The notes under the pieces are model-generated. The model saw only the letters and a list, made by a program, of their open reading frames with translations. It had not been told where the DNA came from and did not search any database. Source: UBA2199 sp964628035 (lineage in GTDB: Bacteria; Acidobacteriota; Aminicenantia; UBA2199). From it: DNA of 64,000 nucleotides. Positions 34,904 to 43,921 of this stretch are shown in pieces. The stretch is from positions 37,203-101,202 of the forward strand of contig CAZVPI010000009.1 in assembly GCA_964628035.1 (NCBI GenBank). Reading direction: 5' to 3'. Within the stretch, counting starts at the first letter, position 1; every line of letters starts with the position of its first letter. The position numbers and the translations under genes are program-made.

Positions 34904-35243
34904 AGAGATATTCGACGAGATCCACCATCATAACCCGGAGACCTACCTGATCGGCATCTGGGGCAAGGACGGGCTGGAGCTGGAAAAATCGGTCTATCTC
35001 CCCCCCGACGCCGACATGGACCTCGTCGGCGCCGAGCTCGCCGACGTGGTCGGCAAGCTGGACAACCTCGACCTGGACCGCGCCGGCTTCGTGATCGAAT
35101 ACGTCTCGGGAAAGTTCAAGATCATGGTCCTGTCGCTGAACCGCAATTATTTCCTGCTGCTGGTGTCGGCCAGGAGCCTGATCTCGGGAAAGCTGAAATT
35201 CTACCTGGAGCTGAAGCGGGACGGCATCATCGCCCAGCTGTGA
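34896..35243 (+). CDS. Roadblock/LC7-like protein
   Basis: 115 residues starting at TTG 34896, selected because GGGAGAGG precedes it and it overlaps the TPR gene. The pattern (IGIWGKDGLELEKSVYLP... then FKIMVLSLNRNYFLLLVSAR) fits a small Roadblock/MglB-type fold that binds small GTPases. The weakly conserved fold makes this tentative. MglA/MglB systems set pilus polarity in some bacteria, so the location behind pilMNOPQ is suggestive. No MglA is in the window. Confidence 0.55.
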   Translation: MFKEIFDEIHHHNPETYLIGIWGKDGLELEKSVYLPPDADMDLVGAELADVVGKLDNLDLDRAGFVIEYVSGKFKIMVLSLNRNYFLLLVSARSLISGKLKFYLELKRDGIIAQL

Positions 35244-35282
35244 CCGGGACGACCCCTGATCCGCCCGAAGGAGCGTAGCCCC

Positions 35283-37826
35283 ATGACCGTTTTCAAGAAA
35301 TTCAAGGTGGTCCCCGATCTGCCGGAAGCGCTGAAGCCGCTGCTGGACATCGCCACCAACCTGTGGCTGACCTGGAACCCCGAGGCCATCAAGCTGTTCA
35401 TCACCCTGGACAGCGACCTGTGGGAGAAGAGCCAGCACAACCCGGTGCGCATGCTGGGGGAGATCAGCCAGGAGAAGCTGGAGGAGCTCGCGCGTGACGA
35501 AGGATTCCTGCGCGAGGTGCAGCGGGTGAGCGGGGCCCTGGCGGAGTATCTCGGCGCCCTGCAGAGCCTCAACCACGAGCAGCGCGTGCACATCGCCTAC
35601 TTTTCCGCCGAGTACGGGCTGAGCGACACCCTGCCCATCTACTCGGGCGGGCTGGGCATCCTGTCGGGCGACCACGTCAAGTCGGCCAGCGACCTGAACC
35701 TGCATTTTCACGGCGTGGGGCTGCTCTACCAGCTGGGCTATTTCCAGCAATACTTGAACATGGACGGCTGGCAGCAGGATTTCTACCAGGTCAACGACTT
35801 CCACAACATGCAGGTGAGCGAGGCGCTCCGCGCCGACGGCAGTGCCCTCGAGCTCGACCTCGACTTTCCCGGCCGCAAGGTCTGGCTCAAGGCCTGGCGC
35901 ATCCGCGTGGGCCGCGTGTCCATCACCCTGCTCGACTCCAACCACGAGCGCAACAGCGAGGCCGACCGGCGGCTCACCGCGCAACTCTACGGCGGCGACA
36001 AGGAGATGCGCCTGCAGCAGGAGATCCTGCTGGGCATCGGCGGCGTGAAGATGCTCGACGCCCTCGGCCTGCAGCCCACGGTGGTGCACATGAACGAGGG
36101 CCATTCGGCCTTCACGCCCTTCGAGCGCGCCCGGGCGCTGATGAAGGGCAAGCAGCTCTCCTTCGCCGAGGCCATGGAGGTGGTGCGCAAGTCGAGCGTG
36201 TTCACCAGCCACACCAACGTCCAGGCCGGGCACGACGTGTTCCCCGCCGAGATGATCCGCGCCTACTTCGCCCCGTATCTGCGCGAGTTCAACATCCCCT
36301 TCCACGATTTCATGGCCTTCGGCCGCGTCCGGCCCGACGACGCCCAGGAAGGCTTCTCGATGACCGTGGCCGCCGTGCGCAACTCCGCCTTCATCAACGG
36401 CGTTTCGGCGCTGCAGGCCGAGGTGTCGCGCACGATGCTGCGGGACGTCTGGCCGGCGGCCCCCGTCGAGCACGTGCCCATCGAGGCCATCACCAACGGC
36501 ATCCACATCCCCTCCTGGATCTCCTTTGAAATGAACGACCTGTTCGACCGCTACCTGGGCGGCAAGTGGCGCGAGAAGCAGGATTACCTGGACGCCTGGG
36601 AAAAGGTGCGCAACATCCCCGACCCCGAGCTGTGGAGCGTCCACGAGATCCGCCGCCGCCGGCTGATCGCCTTCGTGCGCCAGCGCCTGCAGAAGCAGCT
36701 GCTGGCCAAGGGGGCCTCCAACCTGCTGATCCGCGAGTCGCAGGAGGCGCTGAACCCCTCGGCCCTGACCATCGGCTTCGCCCGGCGCTTCGCCACCTAC
36801 AAGCGCGCCCAGCTGCTCTTCCGCGACCGCGAGCGCCTGCTGCGCATCCTGAAGGATCCCGACCGCCCCGTGCAGCTGATCATCGCCGGCAAGGCCCATC
36901 CCCACGACCAGGCCGGCAAGGAGCTGATCAAGAACATCATCGCCTTCATGTCCGGCGAGCACCTGCGCTCGCGCATCGCCTTCGTCGAAGACTATGACAT
37001 CAACGTGGCCCGCTACCTGGTCGCCGGCGTCGACCTCTGGCTGAACACGCCGCTGCGGCCGCTGGAGGCCTGCGGCACCTCGGGCATGAAGGCGGCCTGC
37101 AACGGCGGCCTCAATTTCAGCGTCCTGGACGGCTGGTGGGACGAGGCCTATGACCTGAAGAACGGCTGGGCCATCGGCAACCGCGAGACCTACGCCGACA
37201 AGGACTACCAGGACGAGGTCGAGAGCAAGGCCATCTATTCCATCCTGGAAAAGGACATCATCCCCCTCTTCTACGAGCGCGGCTCCGATGGGCTGCCGCG
37301 CGAATGGATCCGCATGATGAAGCACTCGCTGATCAGCATCGCCTCGCGCTACAACACCCACCGCATGGTCAAGGAGTATTTCCACCGCTTCTACAGGCCG
37401 GCGGCGGATAACTACGCCCTGCTGAGCGCCGACGAATTCGCCCAGGCGCGCGAGCTGGTGCGCTGGAAGGAGCGCCTGCGCGCAGCGTTCCCGCGGCTGC
37501 GCATCGAGGCCGTCAAGGCCGACACGGCGCGCACCTACAAGAGCGGCGAGGACTTCCGCGTCCAGGCCGAGATCTTCCTGGCCGGTCTCGCTCCCGAGGA
37601 GGTGCGCGTCGACGCTTATTACGGGACGCTCATCGGCGAGGAGACTCTGCAGCATTCGGCCCTGGTCCGCCTGGACGACGTGCAGGAGGCCGGCGAGGGG
37701 CGCTTTCGCTTCGCCGGCGCCATCCCCTGCCAGCGCACCGGCAGCTTCGGCTTCAGGCTGCGCGTCACCCCCTGCCACCGGCTGCTGCACGATCCCTACG
37801 AGATGGGATTGGTGCTCTGGGGGTAG
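35283..37826 (+). CDS. glgP: Alpha-glucan (glycogen/maltodextrin) phosphorylase
   Basis: 847 residues, matching the short bacterial/archaeal alpha-glucan phosphorylase subfamily. Features include IATNLWLTWNPEA at the N-terminus, AYFSAEYGLSDTLPIYSGGL, NEGHSAF, ITNGIHIPSW, and the PLP-binding GTSGMKAACNGGLNFSVLDG with Schiff-base Lys. It releases glucose-1-phosphate from glycogen-like polymers. No glycogen synthase gene is nearby. It has its own Shine-Dalgarno (AAGGAG) and lies 39 nt after the Roadblock gene. Confidence 0.95.
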   Translation: MTVFKKFKVVPDLPEALKPLLDIATNLWLTWNPEAIKLFITLDSDLWEKSQHNPVRMLGEISQEKLEELARDEGFLREVQRVSGALAEYLGALQSLNHEQRVHIAYFSAEYGLSDTLPIYSGGLGILSGDHVKSASDLNLHFHGVGLLYQLGYFQQYLNMDGWQQDFYQVNDFHNMQVSEALRADGSALELDLDFPGRKVWLKAWRIRVGRVSITLLDSNHERNSEADRRLTAQLYGGDKEMRLQQEILLGIGGVKMLDALGLQPTVVHMNEGHSAFTPFERARALMKGKQLSFAEAMEVVRKSSVFTSHTNVQAGHDVFPAEMIRAYFAPYLREFNIPFHDFMAFGRVRPDDAQEGFSMTVAAVRNSAFINGVSALQAEVSRTMLRDVWPAAPVEHVPIEAITNGIHIPSWISFEMNDLFDRYLGGKWREKQDYLDAWEKVRNIPDPELWSVHEIRRRRLIAFVRQRLQKQLLAKGASNLLIRESQEALNPSALTIGFARRFATYKRAQLLFRDRERLLRILKDPDRPVQLIIAGKAHPHDQAGKELIKNIIAFMSGEHLRSRIAFVEDYDINVARYLVAGVDLWLNTPLRPLEACGTSGMKAACNGGLNFSVLDGWWDEAYDLKNGWAIGNRETYADKDYQDEVESKAIYSILEKDIIPLFYERGSDGLPREWIRMMKHSLISIASRYNTHRMVKEYFHRFYRPAADNYALLSADEFAQARELVRWKERLRAAFPRLRIEAVKADTARTYKSGEDFRVQAEIFLAGLAPEEVRVDAYYGTLIGEETLQHSALVRLDDVQEAGEGRFRFAGAIPCQRTGSFGFRLRVTPCHRLLHDPYEMGLVLWG

Positions 37827-37844
37827 GGGAGCTTAGCGAACTCT

Positions 37845-38120
37845 AGTGACAAGTGACGAGTGACGAGTGACAAGGAGCCGCATTCGAAGACCTTGGATGC
37901 AAGCATAGAATTCCAATGTCCCCCCTGCCGCGCACAACAGTGATCGAGGCAGTGACGGGCACAACCTGCAGCGAGCACATCCCGGGAATTGGTGAGTCGT
38001 GATTGGCCAAGCAACAGATTGATCTTTTGTTCGCTTTTTCCTTAATAAGTTCCTGGTTTGGGTCAAAGGTCCCTGGAGCTTGAGTTCTGGGATCCTGCAT
38101 TTACCTTGTCCCTCGTCACT
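37845..38120. repeat. Convergent intergenic element bounded by inverted GTGACGAG repeats
   Basis: The left end (37849-37872) has tandem GTGACAAGTGACGAGTGACG words. The right end (38105-38120) has CCTTGTCCCTCGTCACTT, the inverted form. The 230 bp between them hold no ORF and only loose CAAGCA/ATTCCAA-type words. It sits between the convergent glgP and rsmB genes. It may terminate both or be a small non-autonomous element. Confidence 0.5.
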
Positions 38121-39435
38121 TGGGTTCCAGCAGGGATAGATAGAATAGATCGTTGTTCAAATCCGAGGGAAGAAGATACACGCCGTGCTTCTCCTGCTTG
38201 AGCCGGAAGCCGTAGCGCTCCAGGAGCGGCGCCAGCGGCGCCGGCCGGTAGCCGGCCGCAACGGCCCGGGCCGCGACCTCTTCGCCCTCCTGGGGCAGGA
38301 ACGAGCAGACGGAGTACAGGAGCCTCGCGCCGGGAAAGCGGGCGGCCAGTGCGGCCAGCATCCGTCCCTGCAGCTCGCCGCTGGCGCGCGCCGCCTCGGC
38401 CGTGATCTTGGCCTTCAGGTCCGGATTCTTGCGCAGCGTGCCGCTGGCGGTGCAGGGGGCGTCAAGGAGGACCAGGTCGGGCGCCATGGCGCCGCGGGGA
38501 TAGTCCAGGGCGTCCGCCTGGAGCGGGGTAATGGCCGCCAGGCGCAGGCGGTCGATGTTCTGCTTGAGCAGGCGCAGGCGCGGCAGGCTGACGTCGCTGG
38601 CGAAGATCCTCAGGTCGGGGCGCAGGCAGGCCAGGGTCATCGACTTGCCGCCCGGGGCGGCGGCCGCGTCGCACACCTCGCGGACGGCCCGGGCCGCGGC
38701 GACGAAGGCCACGGCCTGCGAGCCGCTGTTCTGCACGTAGAAAGAGCCCAATGCGCTGCCGCCATCGCCGTCGTCGCCCGCGGGGCGGGCCTCTCCCAGG
38801 ATGCGGCCGGCGGCGGCGGTCTCGAAGCATCCCAGGCCGGTCAGGACGCGGCAGGGGACGGCGGCCGCTTCCAGCTCGCGCCGGGCCGCCTCCAGGGTCA
38901 GGCGGCCGGGATGGAAGCGCAGGTGAAAGACCGGCTCGCGGTCCAGGTAGGCGAGGTCGTCGGGCCCGGCTGCGCCCAGGCGGCGCAGGGCGCCGAGGAG
39001 CAGGGGCGAGATGGAATAGGCCAGAACCGGGTCGCGCCCGTCGCGCAGCCTCTCCTCGATCTCGCGCCTGCGGCGCAGAAGCTGGCGCAGCACGGCGTTG
39101 ACGAAAGGCTTCTCTTTCCTGGCGGCGGCGCCCACCGCCTCGTTGACCACGGCGTAGTCGGGATAGGATTCGGAGTACAGGATGAGGAAGGCGGCGACCT
39201 GGAGCAACGCCTGGGTGGGCAGGGGAGGCAGGCGCTCCTTGTCCTTCAGGAAAAGGGCGATGACCCGTTCCAGGGCGATCTGCTTGCGCGCCACGCCATA
39301 GACGGCGCGGGTGAGCGCGTTCTTGTCGTCGCCCCGGTAGTCGCGCAGGGCCCGGGTCAGGACCAGCCTCAGGTTGGCCTGCGGCCGGCGCCGGAAATCG
39401 ACCAGGATGTCGACGGCCGGGCGCAGGAAATTCAA
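38116..39435 (-). CDS. rsmB: 16S rRNA (cytosine-C5)-methyltransferase RsmB/Sun
   Basis: 439 residues from TTG at 39433-39435, which overlaps the fmt stop codon (TTGA) and has GGAGAGG 6 nt upstream. An N-terminal NusB-like helical domain covers about residues 1-140. The methyltransferase domain carries VCDAAAAPGGKSMTLA (SAM), VLLDAPCTASGTLRKNPDLK with the first catalytic Cys, and LLYSVCSFLPQEGEE with the second. It modifies C967 in E. coli. It is the last gene of def-fmt-rsmB, a common order. Confidence 0.92.
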   Translation of the reverse strand: MNFLRPAVDILVDFRRRPQANLRLVLTRALRDYRGDDKNALTRAVYGVARKQIALERVIALFLKDKERLPPLPTQALLQVAAFLILYSESYPDYAVVNEAVGAAARKEKPFVNAVLRQLLRRRREIEERLRDGRDPVLAYSISPLLLGALRRLGAAGPDDLAYLDREPVFHLRFHPGRLTLEAARRELEAAAVPCRVLTGLGCFETAAAGRILGEARPAGDDGDGGSALGSFYVQNSGSQAVAFVAAARAVREVCDAAAAPGGKSMTLACLRPDLRIFASDVSLPRLRLLKQNIDRLRLAAITPLQADALDYPRGAMAPDLVLLDAPCTASGTLRKNPDLKAKITAEAARASGELQGRMLAALAARFPGARLLYSVCSFLPQEGEEVAARAVAAGYRPAPLAPLLERYGFRLKQEKHGVYLLPSDLNNDLFYLSLLEPK

Positions 39436-40367
39436 GGCAGCCTCTCCGGCATCTTGTGCCCCAGGGAATACTGCCAGGGGCTCATCTCCTTTTTCCCCTC
39501 GGGTTGGATGGCGAGGATTTCCAGGACCGTTCCCAGGCCGCAGGCGACCTGCATGCCCGCCGGGGTGAGATCCAGCACCTCGCCGGGAGAGGAGCGGTGC
39601 TCGCGCTGCGGCACGCCGGCCGACAGCACCCTGACCTGCTGCCCCTGCGGCGTGAGAAAAAAAAGTCCGGGCCAGGGGGTGAAGGCGCGCCAGGTGTCGT
39701 AGAGGCGGCGGGCCGGCAGTTCCCAGTTGGCCCGGCCCTCGCGCTTCTCGATGGCCGGGGCCAGGCTGGCCTGGGCCTCGTCCTGGGGGGTGGGGGTGAT
39801 GCCGCCGGCGAAGATCCGCTCCAGGGTGGAACGCAGGAAGGGGGCGGCCCTTTCGCCCAGACGCTGCTGGTAGGAGGCGCTGGTGTCGTCGGGGCGGATG
39901 GCGACCTCTTCGCGGGCCCACAGCGGGCCGGCGTCCATGCGGCCGCTGAGCTGGAAGATCGAGATGCCGCTGCGGCTTTCGCCGTTCTGGATGGCCCGCT
40001 GCACCGGGGCGGCGCCGCGGTAGGCGGGCAGCAGCGAGAAATGGACGTTGAGCGAGCGGAAGCGCGGCAGGTCGCGGATGTCGCGGGGGATGAACTGCCC
40101 GTAGGCCACCACCACCGCGACGTCGGGCTTGATGCGGCGCAGGGCCAGCTCCAGCTCCGGCTCGCGCAGGTCGGGCGGCTGCAGCAGCGGCAGGCGGTTT
40201 TCCAGGGCGAACTGCTTGACCGCCGGCGCCAGCAGCCGGCGGTTGCGGCCGCCGCGGCGGTCGGGCTGGGTGACCACCAGGCGCAGGCGGAACGAGCGGT
40301 TCAGCTCCTTGGCGATGGGCAGGCCGACAGCGGCCGTGCCAAAAAAGACCACGTCACCATTCGCCAC
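39432..40367 (-). CDS. fmt: Methionyl-tRNA formyltransferase
   Basis: 311 residues. VVFFGTAAVGLPIAKEL at the N-terminus and the catalytic block LNVHFSLLPAYRGAAPVQRA (Asn/His/Asp site) identify the formyltransferase domain. The C-terminal OB-like tRNA domain begins near residue 205. It formylates initiator Met-tRNA. It overlaps def by 14 nt and rsmB by 4 nt, forming a tightly coupled operon. Confidence 0.95.
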   Translation of the reverse strand: MANGDVVFFGTAAVGLPIAKELNRSFRLRLVVTQPDRRGGRNRRLLAPAVKQFALENRLPLLQPPDLREPELELALRRIKPDVAVVVAYGQFIPRDIRDLPRFRSLNVHFSLLPAYRGAAPVQRAIQNGESRSGISIFQLSGRMDAGPLWAREEVAIRPDDTSASYQQRLGERAAPFLRSTLERIFAGGITPTPQDEAQASLAPAIEKREGRANWELPARRLYDTWRAFTPWPGLFFLTPQGQQVRVLSAGVPQREHRSSPGEVLDLTPAGMQVACGLGTVLEILAIQPEGKKEMSPWQYSLGHKMPERLP

Positions 40368-40872
40368 GTTTCCTCTTGCGGCCGATCTCCTTGCGGATCA
40401 GGGAGCGCTTCAGGCTGGAAACGCGCTCGACGATGGTGACGCCGTCCAGATGGTCGATCTCGTGCTGCAGCACGCGCGCCTTGAGCCCCTCGAACTCGGC
40501 CCGCAGCTCGCGGCCGTCGAGCAGGGTGCCGACGAGGAGCAGGCGCGAGCTGCGGCGGATGGCCAGCGAATAGCCGGGAACCGACAGGCAGCCCTCCTCC
40601 GCCTCCTCCGCCCCCTCCGCCTCCACGATGCGCGGGTTGACGATCACCAGGAGCTCATCGGGATTCTCGCCGACCGAGAGGTCGACGGTGATCAGGCGCA
40701 GCGATTCGCCCACCTGGGGAGCGGCCAGGCCGATCCCCGGCGCCCGGTGCATGGTGCGGGCCATGGCGGCGGCGAGGTCGACCAGCGGCTGGCCGATGTC
40801 GCGCACCTCGGCGGCCGGCTGCTTCAGCACCGCCTCGCCGTATTTGCAGATGTTCATCGACTCGGGTTCCAC
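40354..40872 (-). CDS. def: Peptide deformylase
   Basis: 172 residues if translation begins at GTG 40870-40872. The metal-site motifs are GIGLAAPQVG, EEGCLSVPG and QHEIDHLDG, all intact. It removes formyl groups from nascent proteins. The GTG lies 6 nt after a perfect -10, so a leaderless message starting there is predicted; the internal ATG 15 nt downstream (MNICKYG) has a weak Shine-Dalgarno and is the alternative start. Confidence 0.95.
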   Translation of the reverse strand: MEPESMNICKYGEAVLKQPAAEVRDIGQPLVDLAAAMARTMHRAPGIGLAAPQVGESLRLITVDLSVGENPDELLVIVNPRIVEAEGAEEAEEGCLSVPGYSLAIRRSSRLLLVGTLLDGRELRAEFEGLKARVLQHEIDHLDGVTIVERVSSLKRSLIRKEIGRKRKRGEW

Positions 40873-40878
40873 GGGGGC

Positions 40879-40907
40879 ATTATAGACGGCGGGGCCCGGA
40901 CTGTCAA
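40879..40907 (-). promoter_or_regulatory. Perfect consensus promoter of def-fmt-rsmB, leaderless geometry
   Basis: Minus-strand TTGACA (40902-40907), exactly 17 nt, then TATAAT (40879-40884). Six nucleotides separate the -10 from the GTG start codon of def. Confidence 0.85.
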
Positions 40908-40948
40908 TGAACTCCGTTATGCGTCATGAGAGCTCCCGGATGTTCGGG

Positions 40949-40977
40949 TTGCGTTCCCCGGTTCCTTGTGCTATGTT
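40949..40977 (+). promoter_or_regulatory. Putative promoter of mutL
   Basis: TTGCGT (40949-40954), a 17-nt spacer and TATGTT (40972-40977), 16 nt before the mutL ATG. No Shine-Dalgarno is visible in the short leader. Confidence 0.55.
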
Positions 40978-40993
40978 CGCCTCACAATCACGC

Positions 40994-42718
40994 ATGGGCA
41001 TCGTCAAGTCATTATCCGCGAACGTGTACAAAAAGATCGCCGCCGGCGAGGTGATCGAGCGCCCGCTCTCGGTCGTCAAGGAGCTGGTGGAGAACGCCAT
41101 CGACGCCGGGGCCAAGGCCATCCGCGTTGAGCTGGGCCGCGGCGGCAAGGAGCTGGTGCTCGTCGAGGACGACGGCTCGGGCTTCGCCGCGGACGACATC
41201 GAGATCGCGTTCCGCCGCCACAGCACCTCCAAGCTGTCGCAGCTGGAGGACCTGGACCGCCTGCGCTCGCTGGGCTTCCGCGGCGAGGCCCTGCCCTCGA
41301 TCCTGGAGGTGGCCGACGTCGACCTGGAGACGGCCGACAACGACCAGGGGCAGGGATGGCGCTGCCTCTTCCGCAACGGCATCCTGGCCGAGCGCGCGGG
41401 ATTTGCGCGCCCCCGCGGCAGCCGCCTCGCCGTGCGCGGCCTGTTCGCCAATTTTCCGGTGCGCCGCAAGTTCCTCAAGAGCGATTTGGGCGAGCTGCGC
41501 CCAATCAGCGCCTACCTGGAGGCGATTTCCCTGGCCCGGCCGGAGCTCGCCTTCACCCTGCTGCACAACGGCCGCACCGTGTTCCATTACCCGGCGGCCG
41601 CCCATCTGGGCGAGCGCATCTACCAGGTCTTCGGCAAGGAATTCCTCGACGGCCTGCTGCCGCTCGATTTCAGCGACGGCACGCTGCGGCTCAAGGGATT
41701 CGTGTCCGGCCCGCGGGGCGGCGTCAGCGGCCGCAACCGCCAGTTCTTCACGGTCAACGGCCGGCCGGTGCGCGAGCGCACCCTGCAGGCGGCGTTCAAC
41801 AACACGCTGCAGCCCTACCTGGAGAAGTCTCTCGCGCCCGCCGGCGTGGTCGACCTGGAGATCCCCCCCGCCCAGGTCGATGTCAACATCCATCCCATGA
41901 AGCTGGAGATCCGTTTCCAGGACGCGCAGCGGGTGTACCCCTTCGTTCAGCGGGCGCTGCACGTTGCCTTGGGCGACGGCGCGGGGCAGGCGTTTCCCAT
42001 GCCGGCCCGGGGGACCCCTGGCCCCGGGGCGTTGTCGTCGCGCGTCCCGGCCGGAATGGCGCAGGAGAGCGCCATGCCGGCCATGATCTCCACGGCACGG
42101 ACGGGCGGGGGCTCGCAATTCTTATGCGCGGAACCAGCCACCGCGGGGGAGGATTTCCGCGTCCTCGGCCAGTTCCGCGACTCCTACATCGTTGTCGAGC
42201 GCCGCGGCGAGCTGCTCCTCATCGACCAGCACAACGCCCGCGAGCGCATCCTGTTCGAGCGGCTGCAGGCCGGCCTCGCCGCCGGCGCGGTTCCCGCCGC
42301 CCAGGCCCTGTTTCCCCTGCTGCTGGAGCTGACCCCGGCCGAGGCGGCGGCGCTCGACGACGACAGGATGGACGGATTGCGCCGCGCCGGCTTCGACCTG
42401 CGCCGGCTGAGCGGCGCCACGGTCGAGATCAAGGCCTATCCCGAACTCCTCAGCGAGGGGCGCGTGCGCGAGAACCTGCGCGCCGCCCTGCGCCAGCCGC
42501 TGGAGGAGGGCGACGCCGCCGCGAGAGAGGAGCGCCTGCTGGCTTCGCTGGCCTGCCACGACGCCGTCAAGGTCAACCAGCGCCTGCACCCCGAGGAGAT
42601 GCGCGCCCTGGTCCGCGATCTCTTTGCCTGCGCCAATCCCCACTTCTGTCCACACCGCCGGCCGATCATCGTGACCCTGACCCTGGATGCGATCGAGAAG
42701 CTCCTGAAGCGGCGCTGA
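40994..42718 (+). CDS. mutL: DNA mismatch repair protein MutL
   Basis: 574 residues from ATG 40994, which gives the usual MutL start (GIVKSLSANVYKKIAAGEVI). The GHKL ATPase motifs are LVENAIDAGA, GFRGEALPSI and PRGSRLAVRGLFANFPVRRK. The C-terminal half keeps an endonuclease-like set: DQHNARERILFE (the usual DQHA is DQHN), ACHDAVKVNQ and CPHRRP. So it is probably a nicking MutL with an altered metal motif. It is followed 12 nt later by mutY. Confidence 0.95.
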   Translation: MGIVKSLSANVYKKIAAGEVIERPLSVVKELVENAIDAGAKAIRVELGRGGKELVLVEDDGSGFAADDIEIAFRRHSTSKLSQLEDLDRLRSLGFRGEALPSILEVADVDLETADNDQGQGWRCLFRNGILAERAGFARPRGSRLAVRGLFANFPVRRKFLKSDLGELRPISAYLEAISLARPELAFTLLHNGRTVFHYPAAAHLGERIYQVFGKEFLDGLLPLDFSDGTLRLKGFVSGPRGGVSGRNRQFFTVNGRPVRERTLQAAFNNTLQPYLEKSLAPAGVVDLEIPPAQVDVNIHPMKLEIRFQDAQRVYPFVQRALHVALGDGAGQAFPMPARGTPGPGALSSRVPAGMAQESAMPAMISTARTGGGSQFLCAEPATAGEDFRVLGQFRDSYIVVERRGELLLIDQHNARERILFERLQAGLAAGAVPAAQALFPLLLELTPAEAAALDDDRMDGLRRAGFDLRRLSGATVEIKAYPELLSEGRVRENLRAALRQPLEEGDAAAREERLLASLACHDAVKVNQRLHPEEMRALVRDLFACANPHFCPHRRPIIVTLTLDAIEKLLKRR

Positions 42719-42730
42719 GGAAACTGCCGG

Positions 42731-43921
42731 ATGGACGGCGTCAAGGCACATCAGCGACCCGCCATCACGGCCCTAATGCGCTGGTTCGCCAGCCATCGCC
42801 GCGACCTGCCCTGGCGGCGGCGGCGCGGCCTTTACGCCGTCTGGGTTTCCGAGGTCATGCTGCAGCAGACACGGGTGGAGACGGTTATCCCCTACTACCG
42901 CAGGTTCATGCGCCTGTTCCCCAACCCGTGGCGCCTGGCCGCCGCGACGCTGCAGGAGGTGCTGAGGGCCTGGGAGGGGCTGGGTTATTATTCGCGCGCC
43001 CGCCGGCTGCTCGAGGCCGCCCGCCTCGTCGTGGACGAACACGGCGGCCGCGTCCCCACCGGCTACGGCGAATTCCGCCGCCTCCCCGGGGTGGGGGAGT
43101 ACACCGCCGCCGCCGTGCTCAGCATCGGTGCCGGCCTGGCCCTGCCGGTGGTCGACGGCAACGTCCTGCGCGTCGTATGCCGCTGGCGGGGCTTCGCCGG
43201 CGACGTGCGCCTGCCGGCCACGCGGCGGCGCGTGCGCGCCTACCTGGAGGGGATCATTCCCAGCGCCGCGCCGGGGCGCTTCAACGAGGCCGTGATGGAG
43301 CTCGGCGCCCTGGTCTGCCTGCCGCGCTCGCCGCGCTGCCCGGACTGCCCGCTGCGATCCGGCTGCTTCGCCCGCCGCCATGGCCGCACCGGCTCGCTGC
43401 CGGTCAAGGGCGGCAAAAAGCCCGTGCCCGAGCGCGACGTGGCCCTGGCCGCCCTCGTGCGCGCGGGGAGGCTCTACATCCAGCGGCGCCCCGAGAAGGG
43501 TCATCTGGGGGGGCTATGGGAGCTTCCCGGCGGCACGTGCCGGACCGGCGAGCGACCGGAGCGGGCGCTCCTCCGCGAGTGCCGCGAGGAGCTCGGCGTC
43601 CGCGTGCGCGTCCTGCGTCCGCTGGCCGAGGTGCGCCACGCCTACAGCCATTTCAAGGTGCGCCTGCACGTGTTCGCCTGCGAGCCGGGGAGCGGCCGCC
43701 TGCGCCCGCAGGGGCCCCATGCCTGGGCCAGGGCCGGGGAGCTGGAAGCGTATCCGTTCCCCGGCGCCAATCACAAGTTTATGGGCGAACTAATGGATTT
43801 CATGACCCAAACTCGGCGTGCGGCATACGGCAGACGGCGTACGGTTGAAGAAACTTCAGAGAAAGCAGGGGGAAGACAAAGGGCAAGGCAAAGGGAAGCC
43901 AGAGTGAGAAAGAGCCCTTGA
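42731..43921 (+). CDS. mutY: A/G-specific adenine glycosylase MutY
   Basis: 396 residues. The catalytic Glu lies in SEVMLQQTRVETVIPYY and the catalytic Asp in PVVDGNVLRVV, with the helix-hairpin-helix RLPGVGEYTAAAV between. The [4Fe-4S] loop CLPRSPRCPDCPLRSGC has C-x6-C-x2-C-x5-C spacing. A NUDIX-like C-terminal domain recognises 8-oxoG. The last 39 codons (from about 43802) are Arg-rich and encoded by the intergenic CGTACGGC repeat, so this tail is an odd extension. Confidence 0.94.
   Translation: MDGVKAHQRPAITALMRWFASHRRDLPWRRRRGLYAVWVSEVMLQQTRVETVIPYYRRFMRLFPNPWRLAAATLQEVLRAWEGLGYYSRARRLLEAARLVVDEHGGRVPTGYGEFRRLPGVGEYTAAAVLSIGAGLALPVVDGNVLRVVCRWRGFAGDVRLPATRRRVRAYLEGIIPSAAPGRFNEAVMELGALVCLPRSPRCPDCPLRSGCFARRHGRTGSLPVKGGKKPVPERDVALAALVRAGRLYIQRRPEKGHLGGLWELPGGTCRTGERPERALLRECREELGVRVRVLRPLAEVRHAYSHFKVRLHVFACEPGSGRLRPQGPHAWARAGELEAYPFPGANHKFMGELMDFMTQTRRAAYGRRRTVEETSEKAGGRQRARQREARVRKSP

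Noticed and set aside
34842..37790. A 982-codon minus-strand ORF.
   Set aside because: Fully antisense to the well-supported phosphorylase gene and without domain signatures.
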